From Methyloversatilis discipulorum (lineage in GTDB: Bacteria > Pseudomonadota > Gammaproteobacteria > Burkholderiales > Rhodocyclaceae), in contig NZ_JADMJL010000012.1 of the NCBI RefSeq assembly GCF_018780585.1, positions 1 through 64,000 of the forward strand: a DNA stretch of 64,000 nucleotides. The letters are read 5' to 3'. The translations under genes and the position numbers were made by a program. The notes beneath the pieces are model-generated. The model did no database searches, was not told where the DNA came from, and saw only the letters and a program-made list of their open reading frames with translations. Shown here in pieces: positions 44,247-54,773 of this stretch (positions are counted from its first letter, which is position 1; each line of letters begins with the position of its first letter).

Positions 44247-45065
44247 TCAGTTCGAAAGCTTGAATTCGATGGGCACCGTCGCCCATCCATCTATCGGCGT
44301 GCTGCCGCGCTTGGACGGTACGAAGGTCCAGCCGCGTACCGCGGCAACGGCCGCCTCGTCGAGCGACTTGCGGCCGCTGCTGGTCTTGACCTCGACGCTT
44401 GACGGCTTGCCGCTGGCCAGCACCCGGACGCGCAGGATCACCTTGCCTTCCCAGCCCTGGCGCAGCGCGAACGACGGATATTCCGGCGGCGGATTGCTGA
44501 GGTAGGAGGCGTAGGCATTCGGCTCGGTCACCGGCTCTTCCTTCACCGGCTCAGGTGCCGGCGGAGCCGGTGGTGCTGCGACCACCGGACCGGTGGACGG
44601 CGCGGCAGTGGTGTTCTCGGCAATGACGATGGCGTCGGCCGGGATGACCTCGCTCGCCACCGGCGTGCGCAGGGCGGGAGCCGGTTGTGGAGGCGGTGGC
44701 ACCGCCTGCTTCTTCACCACCTTGGGGGGCTCAGGTTTTGGTTTCGGCGGTTCCGGCTTCTGCTGCGGCGGCACCACGACCGGCTTGATCAGCTCGACCA
44801 ACACTTCATTGCGGGGTGCCGGCGCCGGCTGCGACGTGCCCAGCCGCGCGCCGACGACGACGGCGTGAACCCCGATCACCGCAGCGGCCGCCAGCAGCCA
44901 CCAAGGAACTCGCGATGGGCGTTCCGGTAGTTCGGGCAGCAGTGGTGTGACGCGGGTGGTGGTGGCTGATGGCTGCGTGCGCACGAGGGAACGACGCACT
45001 TCGTCGTCCTTGCCGCGCCGCAGCGCTGGCAAGCCTATGTCTATGGCCTGTATCGCGGCGCTCAT
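44247..45065 (-). CDS. tonB: TonB energy-transducing protein
   Basis: This 272-residue protein has a cytoplasmic N-terminus of about 55 residues, one membrane anchor (VPWWLLAAAAVIGVHAVVVGA), a Pro/Lys/Glu-rich spacer and a TonB C-terminal domain (YPSFALRQGWEGKVILRVRVL...AAVRGWTFVPSKRG). It transmits proton-motive force to outer-membrane receptors. The likely client is the TonB-dependent receptor encoded at 52023. The cytoplasmic tail is longer than in E. coli TonB. The start at 45065 overlaps the stop of an 11-residue leader frame. Confidence 0.92.
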   Translation of the reverse strand: MSAAIQAIDIGLPALRRGKDDEVRRSLVRTQPSATTTRVTPLLPELPERPSRVPWWLLAAAAVIGVHAVVVGARLGTSQPAPAPRNEVLVELIKPVVVPPQQKPEPPKPKPEPPKVVKKQAVPPPPQPAPALRTPVASEVIPADAIVIAENTTAAPSTGPVVAAPPAPPAPEPVKEEPVTEPNAYASYLSNPPPEYPSFALRQGWEGKVILRVRVLASGKPSSVEVKTSSGRKSLDEAAVAAVRGWTFVPSKRGSTPIDGWATVPIEFKLSN

Positions 45066-45097
45066 GCGCGCCTCGCGTGCCGATGGCGTGAGTTCAT
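45062..45097 (-). CDS. Eleven-residue Arg/His-rich leader peptide coupled to tonB
   Basis: MNSRHRHARRA is preceded by a strong ribosome site (GGAAGGAG) about seven bases upstream. Its stop codon overlaps the tonB ATG (ATGA). The tonB start itself has no good ribosome site of its own, so translation of tonB probably depends on the leader. Such short frames can act as translational couplers or attenuators. Confidence 0.5.
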   Translation of the reverse strand: MNSRHRHARRA

Positions 45098-45154
45098 GGC
45101 GTGTTCTCCTTCCAGGCGTATTCGCTGCGACCGAAGTCGCGACGCTGGCTGATG

Positions 45155-45170
45155 TGCAATGTCCGTGCCT
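45155..45170 (-). promoter_or_regulatory. Sigma-54 promoter for leader-tonB-exbBD operon
   Basis: On the reverse strand, AGGCAC-GGACA-TTGCA has GG-N10-GC spacing with a perfect -12 TTGCA. Transcription would start near 45144, about 47 bases ahead of the leader peptide ATG. Confidence 0.72.
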
Positions 45171-45242
45171 GTCTCGGAGAATGAGCGCAAGCCGCTGATC
45201 CATCGCGTGTTTTCGAGACTGTTCGTATGCGTATGCCGCGCT

Positions 45243-45264
45243 GGCTGCGCGAATTGGCGCAGCC
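45243..45264. promoter_or_regulatory. Candidate activator-binding inverted repeat, site 1
   Basis: GGCTGCGC and GCGCAGCC form a perfect 8-base-pair inverted repeat around GAATTG. It lies about 75-95 bases upstream of the reverse sigma-54 promoter and about 220-240 bases upstream of the forward one. Confidence 0.5.
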
Positions 45265-45323
45265 GGCGCGGCACCTCACGCAGGGCTGCCGAATCGCGAA
45301 CAGCGGCGGTCGGCGACAGAGCA

Positions 45324-45345
45324 GGCTGCGCAGATTGCCGCAGCC
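45324..45345. promoter_or_regulatory. Candidate activator-binding inverted repeat, site 2
   Basis: GGCTGCG and CGCAGCC surround an 8-base centre containing AGATTG. It is a second copy of the repeat at 45243-45264, 81 bases away, and lies about 140-160 bases upstream of the forward sigma-54 promoter. Confidence 0.5.
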
Positions 45346-45483
45346 GGTGCGCCGTCTCGGCAGCGCCGCGGAATTCCGCGCAGCGGCGAGCTCAGGTGCG
45401 AACGCGCGCGCGATGCCTTCGGAATATGTTTTCTCGTTCCTCGTCATGCACTTGCCGCTGACGTGCCGGTCGTATGCGGCGAC

Positions 45484-45499
45484 TGGCGCCGAAATTGCT
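45484..45499 (+). promoter_or_regulatory. Sigma-54 promoter for the aldolase-like and DszB-like copy 2 operon
   Basis: TGGCGC-CGAAA-TTGCT has exact GG-N10-GC spacing and a consensus -12 element. It lies about 90 bases before the ATG at 45589. Confidence 0.75.
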
Positions 45500-45588
45500 A
45501 TCCGGCTCTTGCGCCGCACATGCATGTGCGGCTTCGCCGGCGGCAGATGCCGCGACGAGTGTGCAGACGACATACAGGAGATCGCACC

Positions 45589-46320
45589 ATGACAGTTGCA
45601 GAAGCAAACGCAGGCGTCGGCCTGAGCAGCGAACTGGAAGAGTTCGTGCAGAAGGTGAAGGAAGAGGCGGCGCTCGCCTTCGAGGTGTTCCGCGACACCG
45701 GCACCATCACCGCCAACGGTACCGTGGGTTTTGTCGAGCGCACGCCGGACGGCGACAAGCTGGTGACGGTGAACTACCCTGGTCCGTTCAACCGCGGTCA
45801 GCCTTTGCGCGCTACGGTGGCCGGCTTTGACGGCACGCTCTACCTCGGCAAGAGCGCTGCTGGCGTCAAGCGCTATCAGAAGCTGTTCGAGCAGCACCCG
45901 GACGTGACCACGATCTCGCACGTGCACTCGCCCTACCTGGGCGCGTGGGCGCAGACACACCGCACGCTGCCGATCAACTATGTGCCGGTGCAGCGCTACA
46001 ACCTGATCCGTGAAATCCCGATCTACATCGACCGCCGCCAGCAGGAAGTCGATTTCATTCTCGACGTGCTGAAGGATAACCCGCACCACACCGCCATCCT
46101 CGAAGCCAATGGTGGATCGACCGTGTGGGGGCGCGAAGGTCTGCGCAAGACGGCGGAGTTCATCCTGCTGCTGGAAGAGGGCGCGCGCATCCAGATTGAG
46201 GCGGAAGCCATCGGTGGTTCGCGCGAGTACGGCCCGGGTGTGCTGAAGCAGCAATGGAAGATGGCCGGCCTTTACGAGAAGGCGGCCTCGCTCGGACTGC
46301 TGCGCCCGAGTGATCTCTGA
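45589..46320 (+). CDS. Class II aldolase/adducin-like protein (paralog of 34514-35194)
   Basis: This 243-residue protein has the aldolase/adducin fold with LEEFVQKVKEEAALAFEVFRDTGTI at the N-terminus and the HxH pair in TTISHVHSPYLGAW. The usual NHG ligand motif reads ANGGSTVWGREG. The C-terminal tail matches the paralog (GPGVLKQQWKMAGLYEKA). It is first in an operon with a DszB-like gene, mirroring the 34514-37077 operon, so both aldolase-like proteins probably act with DszB-like enzymes. ATACAGGAG precedes the ATG. Confidence 0.77.
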   Translation: MTVAEANAGVGLSSELEEFVQKVKEEAALAFEVFRDTGTITANGTVGFVERTPDGDKLVTVNYPGPFNRGQPLRATVAGFDGTLYLGKSAAGVKRYQKLFEQHPDVTTISHVHSPYLGAWAQTHRTLPINYVPVQRYNLIREIPIYIDRRQQEVDFILDVLKDNPHHTAILEANGGSTVWGREGLRKTAEFILLLEEGARIQIEAEAIGGSREYGPGVLKQQWKMAGLYEKAASLGLLRPSDL

Positions 46321-46344
46321 GCCGCGCTGCGCGCGGCTCCCAAG

Positions 46345-46368
46345 GGCACCGGCCGACCGGCCGGTGCC
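46345..46368 (+). other. Intercistronic hairpin between aldolase-like and DszB-like genes
   Basis: Arms GGCACCGGCC and GGCCGGTGCC form a perfect 10-base-pair stem with a 4-base loop. No T-tract follows, so it is more likely an RNA-stability or processing element than a terminator. Confidence 0.5.
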
Positions 46369-46395
46369 GATATACGTCCACTCAGGAAGAAATCA

Positions 46396-47487
46396 ATGAC
46401 CGCATCCACCGTGACGACGCCGCAGGCCGACAAGCTCGAACGCGTCTGGTTCACCCGCTGCCCGGTACCGACCGCCACCGGTCTCGCCTACAAACTCGGC
46501 TGGCTCGACGAGGAATTCGCCCGCGACAACCTGCCGGTGTCCACGCTGCAGGAGAACGCTAGCCGCGAACTTGCGCGCCACCACTACGATCACGAACTGC
46601 CGGGCCTCATCCGCGAGGGGGGCAATCTGCTGGCCATCGCCGCGCGCGCGCAGGGTGCGCCGACGCGGCTGATCGGCCTGACCTGGATAGACGAAGCGCA
46701 GGCCATCCTGGTGCGCCCGGATTCCGGCATCCGCTCGCCGGCGGATCTGAAAGGCAAGCGCCTGGCGCTGCCGCGCCTGACGGAGTTCCCGATCACGCCG
46801 ACCACGCGTGGCCGCAGCATCGCCCGAGCGATGTCGCTGGCTGGCTATAAGGGAGCGCTGGCAGTGGCCGGCCTCACCTTCGACGACGTGAAGCTGGTCG
46901 AGGTCGGTTCCGGCGGCTCGCCTGCGCGCGAGACCGCTACCAGCGATCCGTCGCGTGGCCTGAGCCGCCTGTGGGAAGGCATCGCCGATCTGGTCGAGGG
47001 CAAGGTCGACGCCGTGTACGTGAAGGGCGCTTCGGCAGTCGACTCTGCGCGCGCCGCTGGCGTGGTGGTCGGCATCGATCTCGATGCCTTCGAGGACCGT
47101 CGTCACCGCGTGAACAACGGTACGCCGCGTCCGATCACGGTGCATCAGGACACGCTGGACAAGCACTTCGACGTTGTCGTGCGCTTCCTCGCGCAGACGC
47201 TGCGCGCCGCCGACTGGGCCACCACCCACCTGCCGGAGGTTCGCGAGATCCTGAAGGCCGAAACCCGCTCCGGCGATGACGGCGTGGCCGCCGCATATCG
47301 CAATGACTTCCACCTGTCGCTGCATCCGGACCTGTCGGACGAGAAGGTCGACCTGTTCCGCCGCCAGCGCGACTTCCTGCTTGCGTACGGCTTCCTGGAT
47401 CGCGACTTCGATTTCGACGCCTGGATAGACCGCCGCCCGCTCGAAGCCGCCCTCGAACTGCTGCGCACGGAGCGCAAGGCGGCCTGA
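46396..47487 (+). CDS. DszB-like cytoplasmic sulfinate desulfinase candidate, copy 2
   Basis: This 363-residue protein has no signal peptide. Like copy 1 it carries the DszB-type triad: Cys22 in FTRCPVPT, His63 in RHHYDH and Arg73 in LIREGGN, with the same 41- and 10-residue spacings. The NrtA/SsuA-like fold continues with PDSGIRSPADLKGKRLALPR and EGKVDAVYVKGAS. Predicted activity is release of sulfite from an organic sulfinate, by analogy with DszB. It follows the aldolase-like gene, 75 bases apart with a hairpin between. AGGAAG precedes the ATG. Confidence 0.8.
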   Translation: MTASTVTTPQADKLERVWFTRCPVPTATGLAYKLGWLDEEFARDNLPVSTLQENASRELARHHYDHELPGLIREGGNLLAIAARAQGAPTRLIGLTWIDEAQAILVRPDSGIRSPADLKGKRLALPRLTEFPITPTTRGRSIARAMSLAGYKGALAVAGLTFDDVKLVEVGSGGSPARETATSDPSRGLSRLWEGIADLVEGKVDAVYVKGASAVDSARAAGVVVGIDLDAFEDRRHRVNNGTPRPITVHQDTLDKHFDVVVRFLAQTLRAADWATTHLPEVREILKAETRSGDDGVAAAYRNDFHLSLHPDLSDEKVDLFRRQRDFLLAYGFLDRDFDFDAWIDRRPLEAALELLRTERKAA

Positions 47488-47495
47488 TCCGCTGC

Positions 47496-47529
47496 CAAAA
47501 AAGGGCACCTCAAGGGGTGCCTCTTTTTT
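47496..47529. terminator. Bidirectional Rho-independent terminator
   Basis: The stem GGCACC/GGTGCC has an A-run upstream and a run of T downstream (CTCTTTTTT). It lies just after DszB-like copy 2 and faces the convergent sigma-54 activator gene, so it could serve both strands. Confidence 0.85.
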
Positions 47530-47639
47530 GCCGCGTGTTTCCGTGTCGGGTCGCTCACCTCTGCGCGGCGCTGACATGCTGCGCGACGCGGGTGGGAGAG
47601 ATCACCCGTCGCGATCGGAGCGGTGGAGCGCTGCAGCGC

Positions 47640-48866
<1,227 letters not shown>

Positions 48867-48955
48867 TGGGCGGATCCTAGTTTGCGCTGCAACAGATGCG
48901 AACCAAGAATCTCTGCGCTGATTATTCACTCAATAGAAAAGCGCCTGCCGGCCAG

Positions 48956-50023
48956 TCAGCGTGCGTAGGCGATGCGTGGCCGCGCGTTGCCGCGCAGCGT
49001 GTCCAGCGGCACCGCGTCTATCCAGCCGGCAACGTCGATGCGTCGGGCGATGAAGCTGCGCTCGGCGAGGAAGTCGGCGTAACGCTGGAGCGCGTCGACA
49101 TAGACCGGGTCGAGCGTGGTGTGCATGTGGCGATGCACGTCCTCGCCATAGGCCTGGCCGACCCAGAACTCGCTGCTGCGCGTCTCGCGCGCAATGAACT
49201 GCCGGGTCAGCAGCGGATTGCGCTCCGCCCACTGCGCTGCGCGCTGTACCTGGTGCAGCACGCCGCCCACCAGTTCCGGAAACTGTTCAAGCAGCGCGCG
49301 ATCGACGGTGAGCGTGCGCGGCGTGCCGTTGTTGCAGCGCAGGGCCGGGTCGGGGTGGCGGCCGATGTCGATCACCGTATGCGCCGCCAGCCAGTTCGTC
49401 ACTTCGGCGCCCTGGGCGCCCTTCACGAACACGGCGTCAACCTCGCCGCGCAGCAGCGCCCGCGATTCAGCGCTGTAGGGATGGGGCTCCTGCGGTGAGA
49501 AGACGTCGGGCGCGAGTGAGCCGGCGGCGACCTCCAGGTCGATGAAGTCGACCTCGCGCTCGCTGATGGCCTCGGTCGTCAGCGCATTCAGACAGCCGCG
49601 CAAGGCCGAGATATGGAAGATGTCGACCGTCTTGCCGAGATGGCGCGGCAGGCCGATGCGCCGTCCCCGCAGGTCAGCCACCGAGCGGATGCCGGACTCC
49701 GGCAGTGCGATCACCGCCTGGTATTCGTCGGTCCATGTCAGTCCGATCAGCCGCGTGTCGCTGCCCTGTGCAATCGCCCACAGGGCAGCGATGCTGCCGC
49801 TCTGGCGGATGGAATTCGGCAGCGAGTGATCGTAGAAGGAGTTGCGCACGGTCGGATCGCCGGACTCGGACAGCGAGTGCGCTTCGGTGCCGAACTGGCT
49901 GAAGGCCTGATCGAGCCAGCCCTGCTGGGCAGCGATGCCCAGCGGTGTCGGTACCGGTCCGCGGGTATACCAGAGGGTGTGGGGGCGGGCTGCCCGGGCA
50001 GGCGGAACGCGATGTGAGCTCAT
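48956..50023 (-). CDS. DszB-like protein with lost active-site Cys and His, copy 3
   Basis: This 355-residue protein is clearly homologous to the two other DszB-like proteins (TLWYTRGPVPTPLGIAAQQGWLD, PESGIRSVADLRGRRIGLPR, VDAVFVKGAQGAE). The nucleophile position is Gly22 (RGPVP in place of RCPVP), and the active-site His is Phe63 (SFYDH in place of SHYDH). Arg73 is retained. No signal peptide is seen. It may be a ligand-binding or regulatory paralog rather than a DszB-type enzyme. It lies directly upstream of a sigma-54 activator gene in the same orientation, which would fit a sensor partner. Confidence 0.78.
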   Translation of the reverse strand: MSSHRVPPARAARPHTLWYTRGPVPTPLGIAAQQGWLDQAFSQFGTEAHSLSESGDPTVRNSFYDHSLPNSIRQSGSIAALWAIAQGSDTRLIGLTWTDEYQAVIALPESGIRSVADLRGRRIGLPRHLGKTVDIFHISALRGCLNALTTEAISEREVDFIDLEVAAGSLAPDVFSPQEPHPYSAESRALLRGEVDAVFVKGAQGAEVTNWLAAHTVIDIGRHPDPALRCNNGTPRTLTVDRALLEQFPELVGGVLHQVQRAAQWAERNPLLTRQFIARETRSSEFWVGQAYGEDVHRHMHTTLDPVYVDALQRYADFLAERSFIARRIDVAGWIDAVPLDTLRGNARPRIAYAR

Positions 50024-50317
50024 GGGTGTGCAGGTGTGTTGTCCGTTCTGTGCAGGCCTTGCGGTCAGCACGATGCGTGCCAGGTGCGCCGGCTGCGGAT
50101 GACGTCAGAAAATGCTCATGGTCTGAAAGGCGGCTGCCGCATTTGCAGCAGTGCTGGCGTGATCTGCCAGGGTGCCGCGCGGATTTGCGCATTGCCACGT
50201 CCGGTCAGAGCCATCCTGGCACCGGATCGGCCGTTCTCCTCATGGCATGGATGCTGCTGAAGTGACTGGCCACGCCTGTATGCGGTGGCGCACTTCCATC
50301 GTGAACGGGAACGCGAC
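50024..50317. promoter_or_regulatory. Divergent control region before the LLM monooxygenase at 50318
   Basis: This 294-base gap holds two overlapping-type sigma-54 candidates on the plus strand. TGGCAC-CGGAT-CGGCC at 50217-50232 has a poor -12. TGGCAT-GGATG-CTGCT at 50243-50258 is better. An inverted repeat CCGCGC-GGATTT-GCGCAT (50175-50192) precedes them and resembles the candidate activator sites. No clear reverse-strand sigma-54 site was found for the divergent DszB-like copy 3. Confidence 0.5.
50243..50258 (+). promoter_or_regulatory. Probable sigma-54 promoter for the LLM monooxygenase at 50318
   Basis: TGGCAT-GGATG-CTGCT has exact GG-N10-GC spacing, about 60 bases before the ATG. Confidence 0.5.
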
Positions 50318-51574
50318 ATGACCATCGAATTCTTCACCCGCCTGCCGCTGCACGGCGAAACCTTCCACCTGCCGGGCGACCCGCGCAACCGCGGAGACTG
50401 GAACAACCCGTCGCGCCCGGGCACCGGCGCGGTATCGAACTTCGCCGTCGGCGATGACTTCACCTATATCGACTATCTGTCGCAAATCGCGCGCGGCGCC
50501 GAGATCGCCGGCTTCGACGGCGTGCTGATGGTGAACACCCAGTTCGGCGAAGAGCCGTGGATCGTGTCCTCGCTGCTGGCGCGCGAAACGAAGCGCCTGA
50601 AGTTCGTCGCCGCCTTTCACCCCAGTTCGACGAGCCCGTGGAACGCGGCCCAGGCGGCCGCCACCTACCAGCGCGCGACCGGCGGACGGCTGGTGTGGAA
50701 CATCATCCAGGGCAGTTCGGAAGCGGCGCAGCGCGCCATCGGCGACGATCTCCCGCACGACGAGCGCTACGAGCGGGCCGGCGAGTTCGTGCATCTGGTG
50801 CGCGGCTACTTCGGCTCCGAATCCTTCTCCTACCAGGGCAAGTACTACAACGCCGGCGGTGGCGGCCTGCGCGGTCCGCTGCGCAAGGCACCGATCCCGC
50901 GTATCTGCACCGCGGGCGCTTCGGACGCGGCCAAGGAATTCGCCGCACAGCACGCCGACTACTACCTGCTGCTGGCGGAGGACCCGGCCATCGTCGCCGA
51001 ACACATCCGCGACGTGCGCGAACGCGCGCTGAAGTATGGTCGCACCGACATCCAGTTCGGCCTGTCCGTCGACGTGATCGCGCGCGCCACCGACGCCGAA
51101 GCCCGGGCGGAGGCGAAGCGCATCTTCGACGAAGGCGTGGCGGCAGGCGTGGTCGATGTGGTCGCATCGATCACCGAACAGCTGTCGCCCACCTTCCAGA
51201 AGCGCCGCAAGCTCTATCACGACAAGGAAGTGCACGACTACGACGACCTGTTCATCGCGCCCAATCTGTGGGCCGGTTACGGCTACATCGGCATTCCGCC
51301 GGGCTTTGCGCTGGTTGGCGATTACGCCGCCATCGTCGAGCGCATCCGGGATTTCCAGGCACTGGGCATTTCGCTGTTCTTCATCGCCGGCTATCCACAC
51401 CTGGAAGAGGCCTATCGCATCGGCGAACACATCCTGCCGCACTTCGGCAGCGAGCGCGTCGGCGCGCGTGTGCCGGCCGATGACGATGCGGCGTCGGGAG
51501 ACAGCTTCGAACGCCCGCTCGCCTTCGCCAGCGGCCTGGATACGAAGCAGCGGCACAGCGGCGCCAACGGCTGA
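50318..51574 (+). CDS. LLM-class flavin-dependent monooxygenase, SsuD-like
   Basis: This is a 418-residue bacterial luciferase-like TIM-barrel protein. It begins MTIEFFTRLPLHGETFH and contains ARGAEIAGFDGVLMVNTQ, FVAAFHPSSTSPWNAAQAAATYQRATGGRLVWNIIQGS and FIAGYPHLEEAYRIGEHILP. These are typical of the SsuD group, which cleaves C-S bonds of sulfonates with FMNH2 and O2. The reductase is probably the SsuE-like protein at 35383. The gene stands alone with a sigma-54-type promoter upstream and a strong terminator downstream. Confidence 0.88.
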   Translation: MTIEFFTRLPLHGETFHLPGDPRNRGDWNNPSRPGTGAVSNFAVGDDFTYIDYLSQIARGAEIAGFDGVLMVNTQFGEEPWIVSSLLARETKRLKFVAAFHPSSTSPWNAAQAAATYQRATGGRLVWNIIQGSSEAAQRAIGDDLPHDERYERAGEFVHLVRGYFGSESFSYQGKYYNAGGGGLRGPLRKAPIPRICTAGASDAAKEFAAQHADYYLLLAEDPAIVAEHIRDVRERALKYGRTDIQFGLSVDVIARATDAEARAEAKRIFDEGVAAGVVDVVASITEQLSPTFQKRRKLYHDKEVHDYDDLFIAPNLWAGYGYIGIPPGFALVGDYAAIVERIRDFQALGISLFFIAGYPHLEEAYRIGEHILPHFGSERVGARVPADDDAASGDSFERPLAFASGLDTKQRHSGANG

Positions 51575-51724
51575 TCCCGGACCCGGCGCAACACCTCAGT
51601 GCGGAAGGCGCCGGTTCTGCAGGAGCGACCACCGGTCGAGATCGTGGCGGTGGGTCGGGTGCTGGCGGATTGCCACCTGTCGTGTTCGCCATCCCGAACG
51701 CATGATCTGATGTATCGAACAGCG

Positions 51725-51760
51725 AAAGCCCCGCAGGATACTGCGGGGCTTTTTCTTTCT
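51725..51760 (+). terminator. Rho-independent terminator after the LLM gene at 50318
   Basis: A perfect 12-base-pair stem (51725-51736 with 51741-51752) encloses the loop GATA and runs into a T-rich tract. It separates the monooxygenase unit from the TonB-dependent receptor. Confidence 0.88.
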
Positions 51761-51865
51761 GCGCGGCGCCTTCCGCGCGACCGCCAATGCGCGCCCAGTG
51801 CATTGTTATTCAAGCGCTTTCATATCCCTTCTGAAATGTAAATGAGGCGCGCCAGCGCAGCGGTT

Positions 51866-51881
51866 TGGCATGTGTTTCGCT
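51866..51881 (+). promoter_or_regulatory. Probable sigma-54 promoter for the TonB-dependent receptor
   Basis: TGGCAT-GTGTT-TCGCT has exact GG-N10-GC spacing. The -12 element differs from TTGC at one base. Confidence 0.55.
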
Positions 51882-52022
51882 GTCCAGGCCGCTGCGGATG
51901 CCGACATGGCTCCGCCGCATTCCGCTCTGCCGATTTGCGCGCGAATTGATGGCTGCATCGTCGTTTTGTGCGCAAAGCGCTGTGTGGAGGGCGCCATAAC
52001 TCAATCAGATCGGGGAAGTCAG

Positions 52023-54557
<2,535 letters not shown>

Positions 54558-54575
54558 AGCGCTGCCGAGTTTTCG

Positions 54576-54611
54576 GCGATGCGCTGCGCAGATGAACGCA
54601 GCGCATCGCCG
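54576..54611 (+). promoter_or_regulatory. Long inverted repeat containing a candidate activator site
   Basis: Arms of 14 bases (54576-54589 with 54598-54611) pair perfectly around an 8-base loop. The core 54585-54602 reads CTGCGC-AGATGA-ACGCAG, matching the repeats near tonB. No T-tract follows, so a terminator is less likely. It lies about 95 bases upstream of the sigma-54 promoter at 54697. Confidence 0.5.
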
Positions 54612-54696
54612 TTCCGCCCTGATCGTCATCCGTGCACCAGTCGCCCGGCCTTTCGGGTGGCCGGTCTGCGGGGCAGGGTGTTTTCCTGGGCGCATG

Positions 54697-54712
54697 TGGC
54701 ACGGCGGTTGCT
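54697..54712 (+). promoter_or_regulatory. Sigma-54 promoter for the tandem LLM monooxygenase genes
   Basis: TGGCAC-GGCGG-TTGCT is a perfect match to the sigma-54 -24/-12 consensus. It lies about 62 bases before the ATG at 54774. Confidence 0.85.
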
Positions 54713-54773
54713 GAACCGCTGCCCACCGGCCGGCCGCATCGCGCGGCTGCGCAGAACACCACAGGAGCCGCAC

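Larger units (their letters stand above)
45098..45588. promoter_or_regulatory. Divergent sigma-54 control region between tonB and the aldolase-DszB operon
   Basis: This 491-base region has no supported gene. It contains a reverse-strand sigma-54 promoter at 45155-45170 and a forward one at 45484-45499. Two inverted repeats of the CTGCGC-N6-CGCAG type lie between them, at 45243-45264 and 45324-45345. A perfect EcoRI-centred palindrome lies at 45367-45380, and a perfect 20-base palindrome at 45513-45532. The layout fits one shared set of activator sites driving two divergent operons. Confidence 0.65.
51575..52022 (+). promoter_or_regulatory. Upstream region of the TonB-dependent receptor
   Basis: After the terminator at 51725 this gap contains an inverted repeat CAATGC-N9-GCATTG (51785-51805) and a sigma-54 candidate at 51866-51881. 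The untranslated leader would then be about 130 bases. An AT-richer tract at 51800-51845 could hold an additional promoter. No gene is supported. Confidence 0.45.

Noticed and set aside
45227..45592. Forward open frame ending at the aldolase-like start
   Set aside because: It spans both candidate activator repeats and the forward sigma-54 promoter, has no ribosome site and is Arg-rich low complexity. The region is better read as regulatory.
50217..50232. Second sigma-54 candidate before the monooxygenase at 50318
   Set aside because: The -24 element is perfect, but the -12 reads CGGC in place of TTGC. The site at 50243 fits better.
54576..54611. Long hairpin as a Rho-independent terminator of the receptor gene
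   Set aside because: No T-tract follows the stem, and the core matches the candidate activator repeat found before other sigma-54 promoters.
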